Shown: in pieces, positions 16,691 through 25,108 of the stretch
Position numbering within the stretch: the stretch's first letter is position 1
Layout of the letters: every line of letters begins with the position of its first letter
NCBI GenBank assembly: GCA_022866005.1
Contig: JALHTV010000012.1
Span: forward strand, 1 to 32,902
Source: Phycisphaerae bacterium
Lineage (GTDB): Bacteria; Planctomycetota; Phycisphaerae; SM23-33
DNA length: 32,902 nucleotides
Reading direction: 5' to 3'
Program-made: the position numbers and the translations under genes
The notes under the pieces: model-generated
The model's database searches: none
What the model was told of the DNA's origin: nothing
The model's input: only the letters and a program-made list of their open reading frames with translations

Positions 16691-17182
16691 CTATAGGGTC
16701 AGCACGTGCAGCTCGTCGGTGGCTGTGTCCAGCACGGCGACGGTGTAGGGGCGGCAGTGGTACAGGGCTCCGGGGTTGATGACGCGCACGGGGCCCGCGC
16801 GCTGATCGCTGAACTTGTGCGCGTGGCCGCAGCAGACGTAGGCATGCCGGCCGGAGGAGACGAGCTGCCGCAGCAGCGCCGCATCGTTGCCATGGGCGGC
16901 GGCCAGGGTCCGCCCGTCGCCCAGGGGGACAATCACCACCCGCCGGTCAAAGCACACCCCGGAGGCCTTCGCGGCGTCGGCCAGGACTTCTGCGGAGCGG
17001 TCCATGTTACCCGCCACGGTGTAGCACGGCAGCCCGGGGGCAGCCAAGGCCGCCAGGCACTCGACCGAGCCGTGGTCCCCGCAGTGCACCAGCGCCTCCG
17101 CCCCGGCGGCCTGCAAGGCCTCCAGCGCCGACTTGAGGCGCTTCAGTTGTCCGTGGGAGTCGGACAGGATGCCGATCTTCAC
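16691..17182 (-). CDS. YfcE/MJ0936-type metallophosphoesterase
   Basis: A 163-residue calcineurin-like phosphoesterase. The two-metal site is complete: the DSHG motif at residues 8-11, HCGDHG, a GNMD in place of GNCD, AAHGND, and CCGHAHKF. The family hydrolyses phosphodiesters such as bis-pNPP in vitro with Mn or Ni; physiological substrates are mostly unknown. The length is normal for the family. The start is GTG 17182 with AGGAGGCGCGG ahead, an excellent ribosome binding site. It is the last gene of a same-strand run, 26 bp after the DPM1-GtrA gene, which suggests co-transcription. No signal peptide is present, so it is cytoplasmic. Confidence 0.88.
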   Translation of the reverse strand: MKIGILSDSHGQLKRLKSALEALQAAGAEALVHCGDHGSVECLAALAAPGLPCYTVAGNMDRSAEVLADAAKASGVCFDRRVVIVPLGDGRTLAAAHGNDAALLRQLVSSGRHAYVCCGHAHKFSDQRAGPVRVINPGALYHCRPYTVAVLDTATDELHVLTL

Positions 17183-17208
17183 CCGCGCCTCCTATCGAAC
17201 GAACGCCG

Positions 17209-18402
17209 CTACGCACCCTCGCCGCCCACACCGCGCTGCCGTCGGCGGAAGACCCAGAGGTGGGAGAGGGTAAAGTTGAACAGCAGCCCCGCCAGGATGC
17301 CGACGATGGCCGCGGCCAGCAAGTGGGCCTTGAAGAACGCCGCCTTGCTGGGCAGGAAACAACTGATAAACCAGTTGATCCCGGCTCCCACGCTACACGC
17401 GCTGACGAACCTCCAATACTGCGCCCAGACCCTTCCACCGCGCATGTGGCTGTACGTCACGCGCCGATTGAAAAAGAAATTCCACGTCATGGCCACCAAG
17501 ATGGCCAGGGCGCGGGCAGCGTATATCATCAGTTTGTGGGTAGCTTCCGTCGCCGACATCGCTCGGGCCAGAGGATGGGCCCCCAGGTCTAGCAGCAGTG
17601 CGTAGGCGGACAGGTCCACGACTGCCCCCGTCCCGCCGACCAGGCAGAACTGAAACAGCCTGGAGAACCAGCCATACTTGTAGTCCGCCAGGCGCTTGAT
17701 GTGCTTGAGGTAGTTGACCTGCTCCTTGAGGCTGAGCTTGCTCTGGCCGAACTTGCGGTTGGCGAAGTGGATGGGCACCTCGCGGATGTCCTTGCAGCCG
17801 CACTTGACGATCAGCTCCAGGGCGATCTTGTAGCCGATGGGGTTAAGGGCCGCCGCGCGATGGAAGACCGCCCGGGGCAACGCGAAAAACCCTGCCATCG
17901 GGTCGCGGGCCTTGGTGAACGGCCAGGCCAGTAGCGTGGCCACCTTGCTATTGACCCAGCGGAACAGTCCCCAGCCCTCATCCGTGCTGGCCCCCGGGAC
18001 ATAGCGGCTGCCGATGGCAAAGTCCGCGCCCCCGGCCAGGCAGTCCAGCAGCGCGGGGATGGCCTCGGGCGGGTGACTAAGGTCGGCGTCCATGCAGACC
18101 AGGGTGTCGCCGATAGCCCGGCCGAAGCCATCGATGACGGCCGAGCTGAGGCCGCGCACACCCACGCGAGTAATCAGGCGAACCGGCAGCCCCTCGGCGG
18201 CCAGCTCGGCGATCACCTGGTCGCTGCCGTCACGGCTGTCGTCGTCGACGATGATCACCTCCCAGGATCGCCCCAGCGCGGGCATCACCTGGCGGATGCG
18301 GTCGACCAGTGGGCGGAGGTTCTCGGCCTCCCGGTACGTCGGCACGATGATCGACACCGCGTCGCCGCGCCCGGGGGACCTGGAGGGAAAGGAGGATGAC
18401 AT
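17209..18402 (-). CDS. Polyprenyl-phosphate sugar synthase (DPM1-like GT2) fused to a GtrA membrane domain
   Basis: A 397-residue two-domain protein. Residues 16-240 form a GT2 domain of the dolichol-phosphate mannose synthase type: VSIIVPTYREAENL, VDDDSRDGS, the metal motif MDADLSHPP (D105-D107) and the loop DPMAGFFALPR. Residues 245-385 form a GtrA domain of four membrane helices, including TWNFFFNRRVTYS. GT2 proteins of this type load a sugar from a nucleotide donor onto undecaprenyl or dolichyl phosphate, and GtrA-like domains are thought to flip the product to the outer face. It lies 23 bp downstream of the TMTC-like gene, a plausible consumer of the lipid-linked sugar. The start ATG 18402 has only a weak AGGAAG. 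Sugar identity cannot be read from the sequence. Confidence 0.9.
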   Translation of the reverse strand: MSSSFPSRSPGRGDAVSIIVPTYREAENLRPLVDRIRQVMPALGRSWEVIIVDDDSRDGSDQVIAELAAEGLPVRLITRVGVRGLSSAVIDGFGRAIGDTLVCMDADLSHPPEAIPALLDCLAGGADFAIGSRYVPGASTDEGWGLFRWVNSKVATLLAWPFTKARDPMAGFFALPRAVFHRAAALNPIGYKIALELIVKCGCKDIREVPIHFANRKFGQSKLSLKEQVNYLKHIKRLADYKYGWFSRLFQFCLVGGTGAVVDLSAYALLLDLGAHPLARAMSATEATHKLMIYAARALAILVAMTWNFFFNRRVTYSHMRGGRVWAQYWRFVSACSVGAGINWFISCFLPSKAAFFKAHLLAAAIVGILAGLLFNFTLSHLWVFRRRQRGVGGEGA

Positions 18403-18425
18403 GAGTGAGCTTCCTGTCCTTGTGC

Positions 18426-20990
18426 CTAGGGCGCCGTCTCGACAGCGCTAAACGGTTTATGCGACTGATACAGTTCCAGCCTGCTCCTGAGGCCGTCAAG
18501 GACCTGCTGGCTGGCCTTTCCGGTCACCAGCTCCAGGACCCGCCGCTGGACCTTGGCCGCTTCGTCAAACCGGCCGGCCTCGCTGTAGACCATGGCCAGT
18601 GTCTCCATCGCCCGGGGATCTTCGTACTTCGTGGTCTGGCACGCCGCCTCAGCCAGCGTGACGGCCTGGGAGACGTTGCGATCGCTGCCGCTGCGCGGGT
18701 GGGCCAGGAGTCTCGCCAGGTCGCACTGGGCCTGCGTCCAGTTGGGTTGGAGCTCCAGGACCTTGCGATACTCGGCAATGGCCTGGGCAGTCTGCCCCGA
18801 GCGGAGCAGCGCCAAGGCGAGATTCCCCCGACCCTCCGCATGGGACGGATCAGCCTGCACGACCACCCCCAGGTGCGTGGCGGCCTCCCTGTCTCGGCCC
18901 ATTTCCAGCAGCAGCAGGCCCAGGCGGTAGCGCGCCTCCAGGTTGCCCGGGGCGGACAGCACCGCTTGGGTGATCAAGTCAAGCGCGTCGTCGCGATGCC
19001 CTCGCTCCTGGGCGATCAGGCCTATCTGCGTGAGCACGGGCGCCGCGTTGTTCTGAAGGCGCAGGGCCTCCTGGAAGTCGGCCAGGGCCTCGTCGGCCCT
19101 GCCCAGGGCCTTGCGGTACAGGCCCCGGCGGTACCACAGCTCGACGTAACTGGGTGCGACTCGAAGGGCCTCGGTGAGCTGCGCCACGGAGTCTTCAGGG
19201 CGCCCGGCCATCGCGAGCGTCTCGGCATAGGCGAGGTAGAAGCTGGGCGCAGGCTGCGGGTGGATGGACCGGGCCTCTTCGGCCCACTTCAGCGCCTCGG
19301 AGAGGCTGCCCTTGGTCCGGTAAGCCAGGCTGAGGTTCATGGCGGCTTGGGGGTTCTGCCGATCGCTCGCCTTCTGCACCGCGCGCTGGAGGTAGGAGAT
19401 AGCCTCGTCGAGCCGACCCAGGTTCATCAAGGTCAGCCCGGCGTTGTTCTGCGCCGCGTCGTCGGTGGGGCGCAGCTCCGTGGCCTTGAGCAGATGCACC
19501 AGGGCCTCCTCCATCACGCCGCGTCGCGTCTGGGGGTCCGTCTCGTCCATGGCCGTCTCCGCCAGCGTGGTGCCCAGGTTGTACTGGCCCATCCAGGCCT
19601 TGGGGTTCTTCGGCAGGTTGTAGCGCCACAGCACGATCTGGTCGTGGTACACGAGTGTCTGGTTCCACGTGAGCACACCCAGCGCCCCCACCACGACTGC
19701 CCCGGCGGCTATCCCGCCCCAACGAAGGGTGCGGCCCCGTCGCTGGAACGCCCACGTGCCCACCCCGACGACCAGCGCAATCACGCCGATGATCGACAGG
19801 TGCTGCCAGTGGTCGGCCACCAGCGAGTGCACGAAGAAGTACATGTCAAAGAAGCCCAACGTCGGGAGCAACAACACCAAAAAGTACCCCAGGGCAAAGA
19901 TCAGGTGCCTGGCCCAGGCCCTCCGGTGCAGGCACAGCAACACCACCGCCGAGGCGACCAGCACCACACCCGGAAGGAACCACGCCAGGGAACCGGTATG
20001 AATGTCCCAGCGCGGGTAGATCATCAACAGGTTCAGCGGCAGCAGCGCCTTGTACAGGTAGAACCACGGCACCGAACCCGCCATGGCCAGCCGCCACCAG
20101 ATCGTGCCCTCCCCGGGCAGGTAGATCTCCTCACCGCGGATCACGCGGTGTATCTGGAAGATGACGATCAGCCAGGACGCCGCCGCGCCCAGGAGGAAGA
20201 ACGGTACCGTCCGCACGAGGTCGGCCAGAATGTATCGCCACCCCCGCGCGTCCGGGCGAACGTGGGGCTGGCCGTCGCTACCCCACTGCCACGTGCCCAC
20301 CAGATGGTCCAAAATCCCCGGCGCAGAGGCCTGGCCGCGTCCCCGCCGCCACCAGGCCCCCAGCAACAACACCACCGGCAGCGTCACCACCGAGGCCTTG
20401 GACAGCAGGGCAAGCACGAACATCACTAAGGCCAGCACGTACCAGTACCACCGCCGCCAGCGGTCAAATTTGAAATAGAACAGCAGCGTCAGCAGGAAGA
20501 AGATGATGGACACGGTGTTCTTGCGCTCGCTCACCCAGGCCACCGAACAGACGTTGACCGGATGCACCGCGAAGATCAGCCCTGCCAGGAACGCCCCCGG
20601 GACCGACAGCCCCACCAGCACCCGCCACACCAGCACCGCGGAGATCGCGTGCATCACGCAGTTGCTCACGTGGTAGGCCGGAGGATAGTCACCCCACAGC
20701 CGCCACTCCAACCACAGCGTGCTCCAGGTGATCGGATAGTAGTCCGGCACCGTGTCGCCCAGGTCGGCGTCCGTCCAGGGGAACCAGAAGATCCGCAGCC
20801 CGTCTGGACGCTGCATGACCACGTACTGAGTGATCAGGAGGTTGTCGTCCCAGATCCACCTGGACTGCATCGCGGGGATGTAGACGAACATGGCCGCCAG
20901 GAAGATGACGGCGGCCCGCAGGGAAAAACCCTTCCAGTCCCTCCTGCGGGCGGGTGAGTCGGTCATCTCACCGCTGATGCTACCGGTCAC
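18426..20990 (-). CDS. TMTC-like membrane glycosyltransferase with C-terminal TPR repeats
   Basis: An 854-residue protein. The N-terminal half (to about residue 430) is a multispanning GT-C-type membrane domain: the first helix is followed by the luminal acidic motif SRWIWDDN, and SERKNTVSIIFFLLTLLFY is typical of the O-mannosyltransferase-like TMTC group. The C-terminal half is a run of about ten TPRs ending near residue 800. By analogy with eukaryotic TMTC proteins and PMT enzymes it may transfer a sugar from a polyprenyl-phosphate carrier to exported proteins, with the TPRs binding the target. I place the start at GTG 20990 because GAGGAGG lies 5 nt upstream; TTG 21017 and ATG 20966 are alternatives in frame. 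It is followed closely by the DPM1-GtrA gene. Confidence 0.85.
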   Translation of the reverse strand: MTGSISGEMTDSPARRRDWKGFSLRAAVIFLAAMFVYIPAMQSRWIWDDNLLITQYVVMQRPDGLRIFWFPWTDADLGDTVPDYYPITWSTLWLEWRLWGDYPPAYHVSNCVMHAISAVLVWRVLVGLSVPGAFLAGLIFAVHPVNVCSVAWVSERKNTVSIIFFLLTLLFYFKFDRWRRWYWYVLALVMFVLALLSKASVVTLPVVLLLGAWWRRGRGQASAPGILDHLVGTWQWGSDGQPHVRPDARGWRYILADLVRTVPFFLLGAAASWLIVIFQIHRVIRGEEIYLPGEGTIWWRLAMAGSVPWFYLYKALLPLNLLMIYPRWDIHTGSLAWFLPGVVLVASAVVLLCLHRRAWARHLIFALGYFLVLLLPTLGFFDMYFFVHSLVADHWQHLSIIGVIALVVGVGTWAFQRRGRTLRWGGIAAGAVVVGALGVLTWNQTLVYHDQIVLWRYNLPKNPKAWMGQYNLGTTLAETAMDETDPQTRRGVMEEALVHLLKATELRPTDDAAQNNAGLTLMNLGRLDEAISYLQRAVQKASDRQNPQAAMNLSLAYRTKGSLSEALKWAEEARSIHPQPAPSFYLAYAETLAMAGRPEDSVAQLTEALRVAPSYVELWYRRGLYRKALGRADEALADFQEALRLQNNAAPVLTQIGLIAQERGHRDDALDLITQAVLSAPGNLEARYRLGLLLLEMGRDREAATHLGVVVQADPSHAEGRGNLALALLRSGQTAQAIAEYRKVLELQPNWTQAQCDLARLLAHPRSGSDRNVSQAVTLAEAACQTTKYEDPRAMETLAMVYSEAGRFDEAAKVQRRVLELVTGKASQQVLDGLRSRLELYQSHKPFSAVETAP

Positions 20991-21081
20991 CAAGGCCTCC
21001 TCAGCACGACGCTGCAAGTACCTATTCTATCTAGACGTCGGCCAAACGCTGGAGGTTTTCGCAGTTTCCTCCGCACCCCTT

Positions 21082-21762
21082 TCACCGGGGCAGCGTGTCG
21101 ATCACAGCGGCCGCTATCGCCAGGTCGGCGGCGGTGGTGATCTTGATGTTCCGCACGTCGCCGGGCACCACCGAGACCTCCCGGCCGGTCGCCTCCACCA
21201 GACGCGCGTCGTCGGTGGCCTCGGCGCCTGTGGCGTAGGCCGCCAGCAGCCAGTCGCGCCGAAAGACCTGGGGCGTCTGGGCCTCCCAGGCCTCCGCCCG
21301 CGGCAGGGTTCCCTGGACAACCCCGGCGGGCGAGACGCGCTTCAGCGTCCCGTGCACCGGGCAAGCCAGGATGGCTGCGCCGGCCCGCTGGGCCTGGGCA
21401 AAGACCGCGTCCACCCACAGCGGGCTGACGCACGGCCGGACTGCGTCATGCACACAGACCAGCTCGGCCTGATCGCTGAGGTGCGCCAGGGCGTTGCGAA
21501 CGGACTCACTCCGCGTGGCCCCGCCGGCCACCACGGTCACACCCATCGAGTCCAACTGCGAACCGAAGCGGCGCCTGACCTCGTGCAGGTTACCCGGGGC
21601 CACCACCAGCAGCACCTGGCAGACATCCCGTCGCGTGACAAAGACCTCCAGCGTGCGGATGAAGACCGGCCGGCCATTCAGCGGCTGGAAGATCTTGCCG
21701 CCCGCGGCGACGAACCGTTTCCCCGCCCCGGCGCCGGGCACGATCACCGATACTTTGGCCAT
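21082..21762 (-). CDS. ispD: 2-C-methyl-D-erythritol 4-phosphate cytidylyltransferase
   Basis: A 226-residue cytidylyltransferase, the third enzyme of the MEP (non-mevalonate) isoprenoid pathway, which makes CDP-ME from MEP and CTP. The CTP-binding loop is VIVPGAGAGKRF (the usual form is PAAGxGxR, so the first Ala is Gly here). HDAVRPC, ATDDARLVEA and GDVRNIKITTAADLAIA complete the family signature. ATG 21762 starts the protein just before the nucleotide loop, but the ribosome binding site is weak. ATG 21795 in frame would add 11 residues and is less natural. It lies between the YfhO-like and TMTC-like genes. Its product feeds polyprenyl carriers, which loosely fits the glycosyltransferase neighbourhood. 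Confidence 0.9.
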   Translation of the reverse strand: MAKVSVIVPGAGAGKRFVAAGGKIFQPLNGRPVFIRTLEVFVTRRDVCQVLLVVAPGNLHEVRRRFGSQLDSMGVTVVAGGATRSESVRNALAHLSDQAELVCVHDAVRPCVSPLWVDAVFAQAQRAGAAILACPVHGTLKRVSPAGVVQGTLPRAEAWEAQTPQVFRRDWLLAAYATGAEATDDARLVEATGREVSVVPGDVRNIKITTAADLAIAAAVIDTLPR

Positions 21763-21870
21763 ACGCGATGTCTCGCAAGGTGGCGCAACGTCCATCGTAC
21801 CGCCCCGGGCGCAGGGTGGCAACACGACTGCACGCTCGTGACCACCCCGGCACAGGTCGGTCCACGAGAA

Positions 21871-21963
21871 AGCCCCCGCCGTCAGGCGGGGGATGGTGCG
21901 CCACGCAATGGGACTATTATCCCCGTGCCTGCCTGCCGGCAGGCAGGCTGACGCACGGGGCTT
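21871..21963. repeat. Double-hairpin REP/MITE-like element, copy A
   Basis: Copy A lies 8 bp past the stop of the YfhO-like gene and 108 bp before ispD. It begins AGCCCCCGCC with loop GTCA and stem GGCGGGGG (21873-21892), followed by a spacer of about 28 bp and then an outer stem CCCCGTGC (21921-21928)/GCACGGGG (21953-21960). Inside the second hairpin sits an added 20 bp forming part of a perfect 22-nt palindrome (21927-21948: GCCTGCCTGCC and its complement). The same element without the added 20 bp occurs in reverse orientation at 25036-25108. In sequence and layout it resembles REP/BIME or IS200/IS605-type hairpin MITEs; no transposase is present here. Confidence 0.8.
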
Positions 21964-21971
21964 CTCACCGC

Positions 21972-24380
21972 TCAGGACCTGGGGACCTTGCGGGGGTTGA
22001 CGTAGGTCACCGCCCCCTGCGCGGCGGGCTTGCCCCTGCCGCCCCAGGCGCGCCTGCGGACCAGGTGCAGGACCAGCACCGCTAAGGTCACCGCGACCGC
22101 AACCAGCGACACCCACCGGCCGATGAGGAAGCCGCTCGGTCGGTACTCCAGACAGATCCGATGCCGCCCGGCCCCCAGCGGAATGGCCCGCAGGCAGTAG
22201 TTGGCCGGCATGACCGTGTACTCCCGCTGACTGCTGCCGGGCAGGGCGCGGGCGCGCCAGGACTTGCTGTAGGCGTCGGTCACCAGCAGGATGGCGGGGG
22301 CCGAAAGCTCCGCCTCGATGGTCATCGCGTCGGTGGACGACTGGACCACCCTGGCCCTGCCAGGGTCGGGCACACCGGCAGGGGCGATGGCGGGCGGCCG
22401 CTCCAGGATCACGGTCGCTCGGGGATCGAAGTCGGTGGCGCTCATGGCGTCGAACACCGCCTCGCGGCTGGGGCACACCTGGAAGCTGCCGACCAGGTGC
22501 AGCCGGCCCATCGGCTCGACTGCCACCAGGCCGTCGGGGAGCAGGACGCACCGGCAGCGCAGCATGGCAAACAGGCCGTGCGGGCGCAGGGCGCCGACGT
22601 GCTGGAAGAAGTCGGCATCTTCGATAGGCCAACCCTGCGTGAAGTAGATGAACTGCATGTAGCGGCGGAGGACAAATGAGTCGTAGCCCCACAGGTCGGC
22701 CCCATCGACGGCCATCGCCAGGTTCGGCAGGAAGGGGTTGAGCGTCCGCGTGTCATCCCCGCGGCCTTGGACATACGGCTGGAGCGCCTGCGGAAGCCCC
22801 GCCCCGAGCTGGAACGTGGGCCGCTGGGTAAAGCGGGCAAAGACGATTAGCTCCACCATCGCCAGCCCCGCCACCAGGAACCCTGCACGCGGCCAGAGGC
22901 GCGCCAGGAACAGCACCAGCGCCAGCGCCACGGCCGTCCCCGCGGCGATCCACAGAGACTCCGCGGCGAAGGTCCCTGCCTGGCGCATGAAGTCGGGGTC
23001 GCTGAAGATGGCCTTCGGCTGCCAAGATTCACCCGTCCGGCGCATGGCCGCAAGGATGTTGTGCCAGGCGGTTCCCTCCCCCTCCGGCGACAACCCCCCC
23101 AAGTACATCACGACCCCCGCCACCGCCAGCGCGAGGGCGAGGATTAGCACAATCGCCACTGAGCCGAGCACGAAGCGCCCGCGGGAAACCAGGGCCTGCA
23201 AGCCCAGCCCACAAAGCATCGCCAGAAACAGCGTCGCGGGGTACAGGAACCGGGAACTGTTGCGGAAGTGATCGAACCCCGGCACGTAATCGTGCGTCAG
23301 GCGAAAGAGCGCCGGAATGTACGCGCCCATGGCCAGGACCAGCGCGACGGCCACGATCAGCACGGAGAATCGTCGCTTCTCCGCCGGGGCCGCCAGGACG
23401 GCGTAGACCGCCAGGAACAGCCCCGCGATGCCGATGAACGGCTGCACCTCCCACAGGAACCACCGCCCCCAGTAGGTCATCTCCTCGGTCCCGCCGAACA
23501 TCATCGGGGCCAGGAAGCACACGAAGTTCTCCGGCGGGAAGGAGTATTGGGCGGCCTTGTCCAGCGCCATCCCACCGCTGCGGAGTGTCTCGGCCGACTC
23601 GCTCAACGTCGTCAGCAGCTGCACCGCCGCCAGCGCCGCGGCGCCGAGGAACATCGCCGCGATGCCCCCCACCGACACCCACCGCCGCCTCGCCCGGAAG
23701 ACCAGGTTCAGCGCCCCATACAGGCCCGCCGTCACCGCCGTGTAGAAGAAGTACTGCGGATGGCCGGCCAGCACCTGCATCGCGACCGCCAGCGCCCCCA
23801 GCAGCGCCCAGCCCAGCCCCGGCCGATCGATCAGACCGTCGACGGCCAGCAGCACCAGCGGCGCCCAGGCGAGGGTGCACAGGTGCGGCAGGTGCCCGGG
23901 CATCACCTGCATGAACACCGCCCCCGAGAGCATCAGCACCGCCCCCGCGACCGTCGCTGCCGCGGTCCCCAGCCCGCGATAGAACGCCCAGGCGTACATG
24001 AACACGCCCGTCAGCCACAGGTGGAGAACGAAGCTGAGATTCAGCGCCGTCACCAGCGGGCAAAAGACGAACAGCCAATTGGGTGGATACAGCAGCGCCG
24101 ACTGCGCCCCGCCGAAAAACGGGCACCCGCAGAAGATGTGCGGGTTCCACAGCGCCAGGTTGCCCGCCGCCAGCTCGGCAAAGCCAAACTGCCGCCAGTA
24201 GGCGAACTGCTTGTACGTATCGGACCACTGGCGCCCCAGGACCCGCGGGCGCGAGTCCAGCAGCACGTCGGCGAAGATCACCAGGACCAGCACCCCCAGC
24301 ACCGCCGCCGCCGTCCCGTGCGGGTGCAGGCGACCCCAGCGGGCGGGGGACTTGGCGGGGGAGGCTTGGGCCGTCTTCAT
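21972..24380 (-). CDS. YfhO-like multispanning membrane protein (probable GT-C glycosyltransferase)
   Basis: An 802-residue inner-membrane protein. The first helix (about residues 25-43) is followed by a long loop containing LGRQWSDTYKQFAYWRQ, then WNPHIFCGCPFFGG and about a dozen helices. From about residue 545 there is a large extracytoplasmic region with PYVQGRGDD, WGYDSFVLRRYMQF and LLPDGLVAVEP. A last helix lies at about 755-785. This is the layout of the YfhO (bacterial membrane GT-C) family, some members of which are linked to glycosylation of teichoic acids. The start overlaps the trpG stop (ATGA), which implies translational coupling to a gene of unrelated function. Element copy A follows the stop closely and may stabilise or end the transcript. 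The substrate is unknown. Confidence 0.8.
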   Translation of the reverse strand: MKTAQASPAKSPARWGRLHPHGTAAAVLGVLVLVIFADVLLDSRPRVLGRQWSDTYKQFAYWRQFGFAELAAGNLALWNPHIFCGCPFFGGAQSALLYPPNWLFVFCPLVTALNLSFVLHLWLTGVFMYAWAFYRGLGTAAATVAGAVLMLSGAVFMQVMPGHLPHLCTLAWAPLVLLAVDGLIDRPGLGWALLGALAVAMQVLAGHPQYFFYTAVTAGLYGALNLVFRARRRWVSVGGIAAMFLGAAALAAVQLLTTLSESAETLRSGGMALDKAAQYSFPPENFVCFLAPMMFGGTEEMTYWGRWFLWEVQPFIGIAGLFLAVYAVLAAPAEKRRFSVLIVAVALVLAMGAYIPALFRLTHDYVPGFDHFRNSSRFLYPATLFLAMLCGLGLQALVSRGRFVLGSVAIVLILALALAVAGVVMYLGGLSPEGEGTAWHNILAAMRRTGESWQPKAIFSDPDFMRQAGTFAAESLWIAAGTAVALALVLFLARLWPRAGFLVAGLAMVELIVFARFTQRPTFQLGAGLPQALQPYVQGRGDDTRTLNPFLPNLAMAVDGADLWGYDSFVLRRYMQFIYFTQGWPIEDADFFQHVGALRPHGLFAMLRCRCVLLPDGLVAVEPMGRLHLVGSFQVCPSREAVFDAMSATDFDPRATVILERPPAIAPAGVPDPGRARVVQSSTDAMTIEAELSAPAILLVTDAYSKSWRARALPGSSQREYTVMPANYCLRAIPLGAGRHRICLEYRPSGFLIGRWVSLVAVAVTLAVLVLHLVRRRAWGGRGKPAAQGAVTYVNPRKVPRS

Positions 24381-24970
24381 CGCCGGGGGGAAACCTTAAG
24401 GTCCAGGAAGTTGGCCAACAGCTTGTGGCCGACGTCCGTGAGGAAACTTTCCGGGTGGAACTGCACGCCTTCCGTCGGGGCCGAGCGGCTGCGGATGCCC
24501 ATCAGCTCGTGGCGGTCCTCGGTCCAGGCGGTCTGCTCGAAGTCCCTGTCCAGCCCCACGGGATCCACGATCAGGCTGTGATACCGCGTAGCCGTGAAGG
24601 GGTTGGGCAGGCCGGTGAAGATAGTCTTGCCGTCGTGGCAAATCTGGCTGGTCTTGCCGTGCATCAACCGATCGGCCCGGACGACCTTGCCGCCGAAGGC
24701 CTGGCCGATGGCCTGATGGCCCAGGCACACGCCCAGGATAGGTATGCGGCCGTGGAAATGGAGCACGTACTCGCAGCTCAGCCCGGCCTCGTTAGGCGTG
24801 CACGGACCGGGGGAGATGATCAGGTGCGTGGGGTGGAAGGTCTCCTGGGCCTGGGCGGGCGGCATGGCGTCGTTGCGGATGACCTGGATGTCCAACCCCA
24901 GCCCAAGCTCCCCCACGCGCTGGAGCAGGTTGTAGGTGAAGCTGTCGTAGTTGTCCAGCAACAGGATCAC
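24377..24970 (-). CDS. trpG: Glutamine amidotransferase of anthranilate/aminodeoxychorismate synthase
   Basis: A 197-residue class I glutamine amidotransferase. It hydrolyses glutamine and passes ammonia to the chorismate-binding TrpE or PabB subunit. The N-terminal LLLDNYDSFTYNL, the nucleophile Cys82 in GVCLGHQ, ATRYHSL and the late HPE of VQFHPESFLT are all present. No TrpE or PabB lies in the window, so TrpG and PabA cannot be told apart; many bacteria use one subunit for both. I choose GTG 24970 because the family starts right at ILLLDNYD; an ATG at 25080 would read through repeat copy B. It overlaps the YfhO-like gene by 4 bp. Confidence 0.88.
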   Translation of the reverse strand: MILLLDNYDSFTYNLLQRVGELGLGLDIQVIRNDAMPPAQAQETFHPTHLIISPGPCTPNEAGLSCEYVLHFHGRIPILGVCLGHQAIGQAFGGKVVRADRLMHGKTSQICHDGKTIFTGLPNPFTATRYHSLIVDPVGLDRDFEQTAWTEDRHELMGIRSRSAPTEGVQFHPESFLTDVGHKLLANFLDLKVSPRR

Positions 24971-25035
24971 GGCGCCATCGTAGTAGGCCGACCCGAGGCG
25001 GTCAAGCCGCTCGCCTCGCTCGGGCGGCGTCGCGG

Positions 25036-25108
25036 AAGCCCCGTGCGTCAGCACGGGGATAACGCTCCCGCCGCGCGTCATGTGATCCCCCGCCTGACGG
25101 CGGGGGCT
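25036..25108. repeat. Double-hairpin REP/MITE-like element, copy B (inverted)
   Basis: Copy B has two perfect 8 bp hairpins: CCCCGTGC/GCACGGGG with loop GTCA (25039-25058) and CCCCCGCC/GGCGGGGG with loop TGAC (25087-25106). Its reverse complement matches copy A end to end apart from the variable spacer and the 20 bp that copy A carries in addition. It lies between trpG and the NifU-like gene and overlaps the last 31 bp of the latter, so it encodes the final residues of that protein. Confidence 0.8.

Noticed and set aside
21763..22692. Upstream in-frame extension of ispD
   Set aside because: It runs through repeat copy A and antisense to the YfhO-like gene; the protein family begins at MAKVSVIVPGAG.
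24971..25080. N-terminal extension of trpG to ATG 25080 or beyond
   Set aside because: The extension would be translated from repeat copy B and would add a low-complexity segment absent from the amidotransferase family, which starts at ILLLDNYD.
21871..25108. CRISPR array
   Set aside because: There are only two copies of the repeat, 3 kb apart and in opposite orientation, with no spacers.
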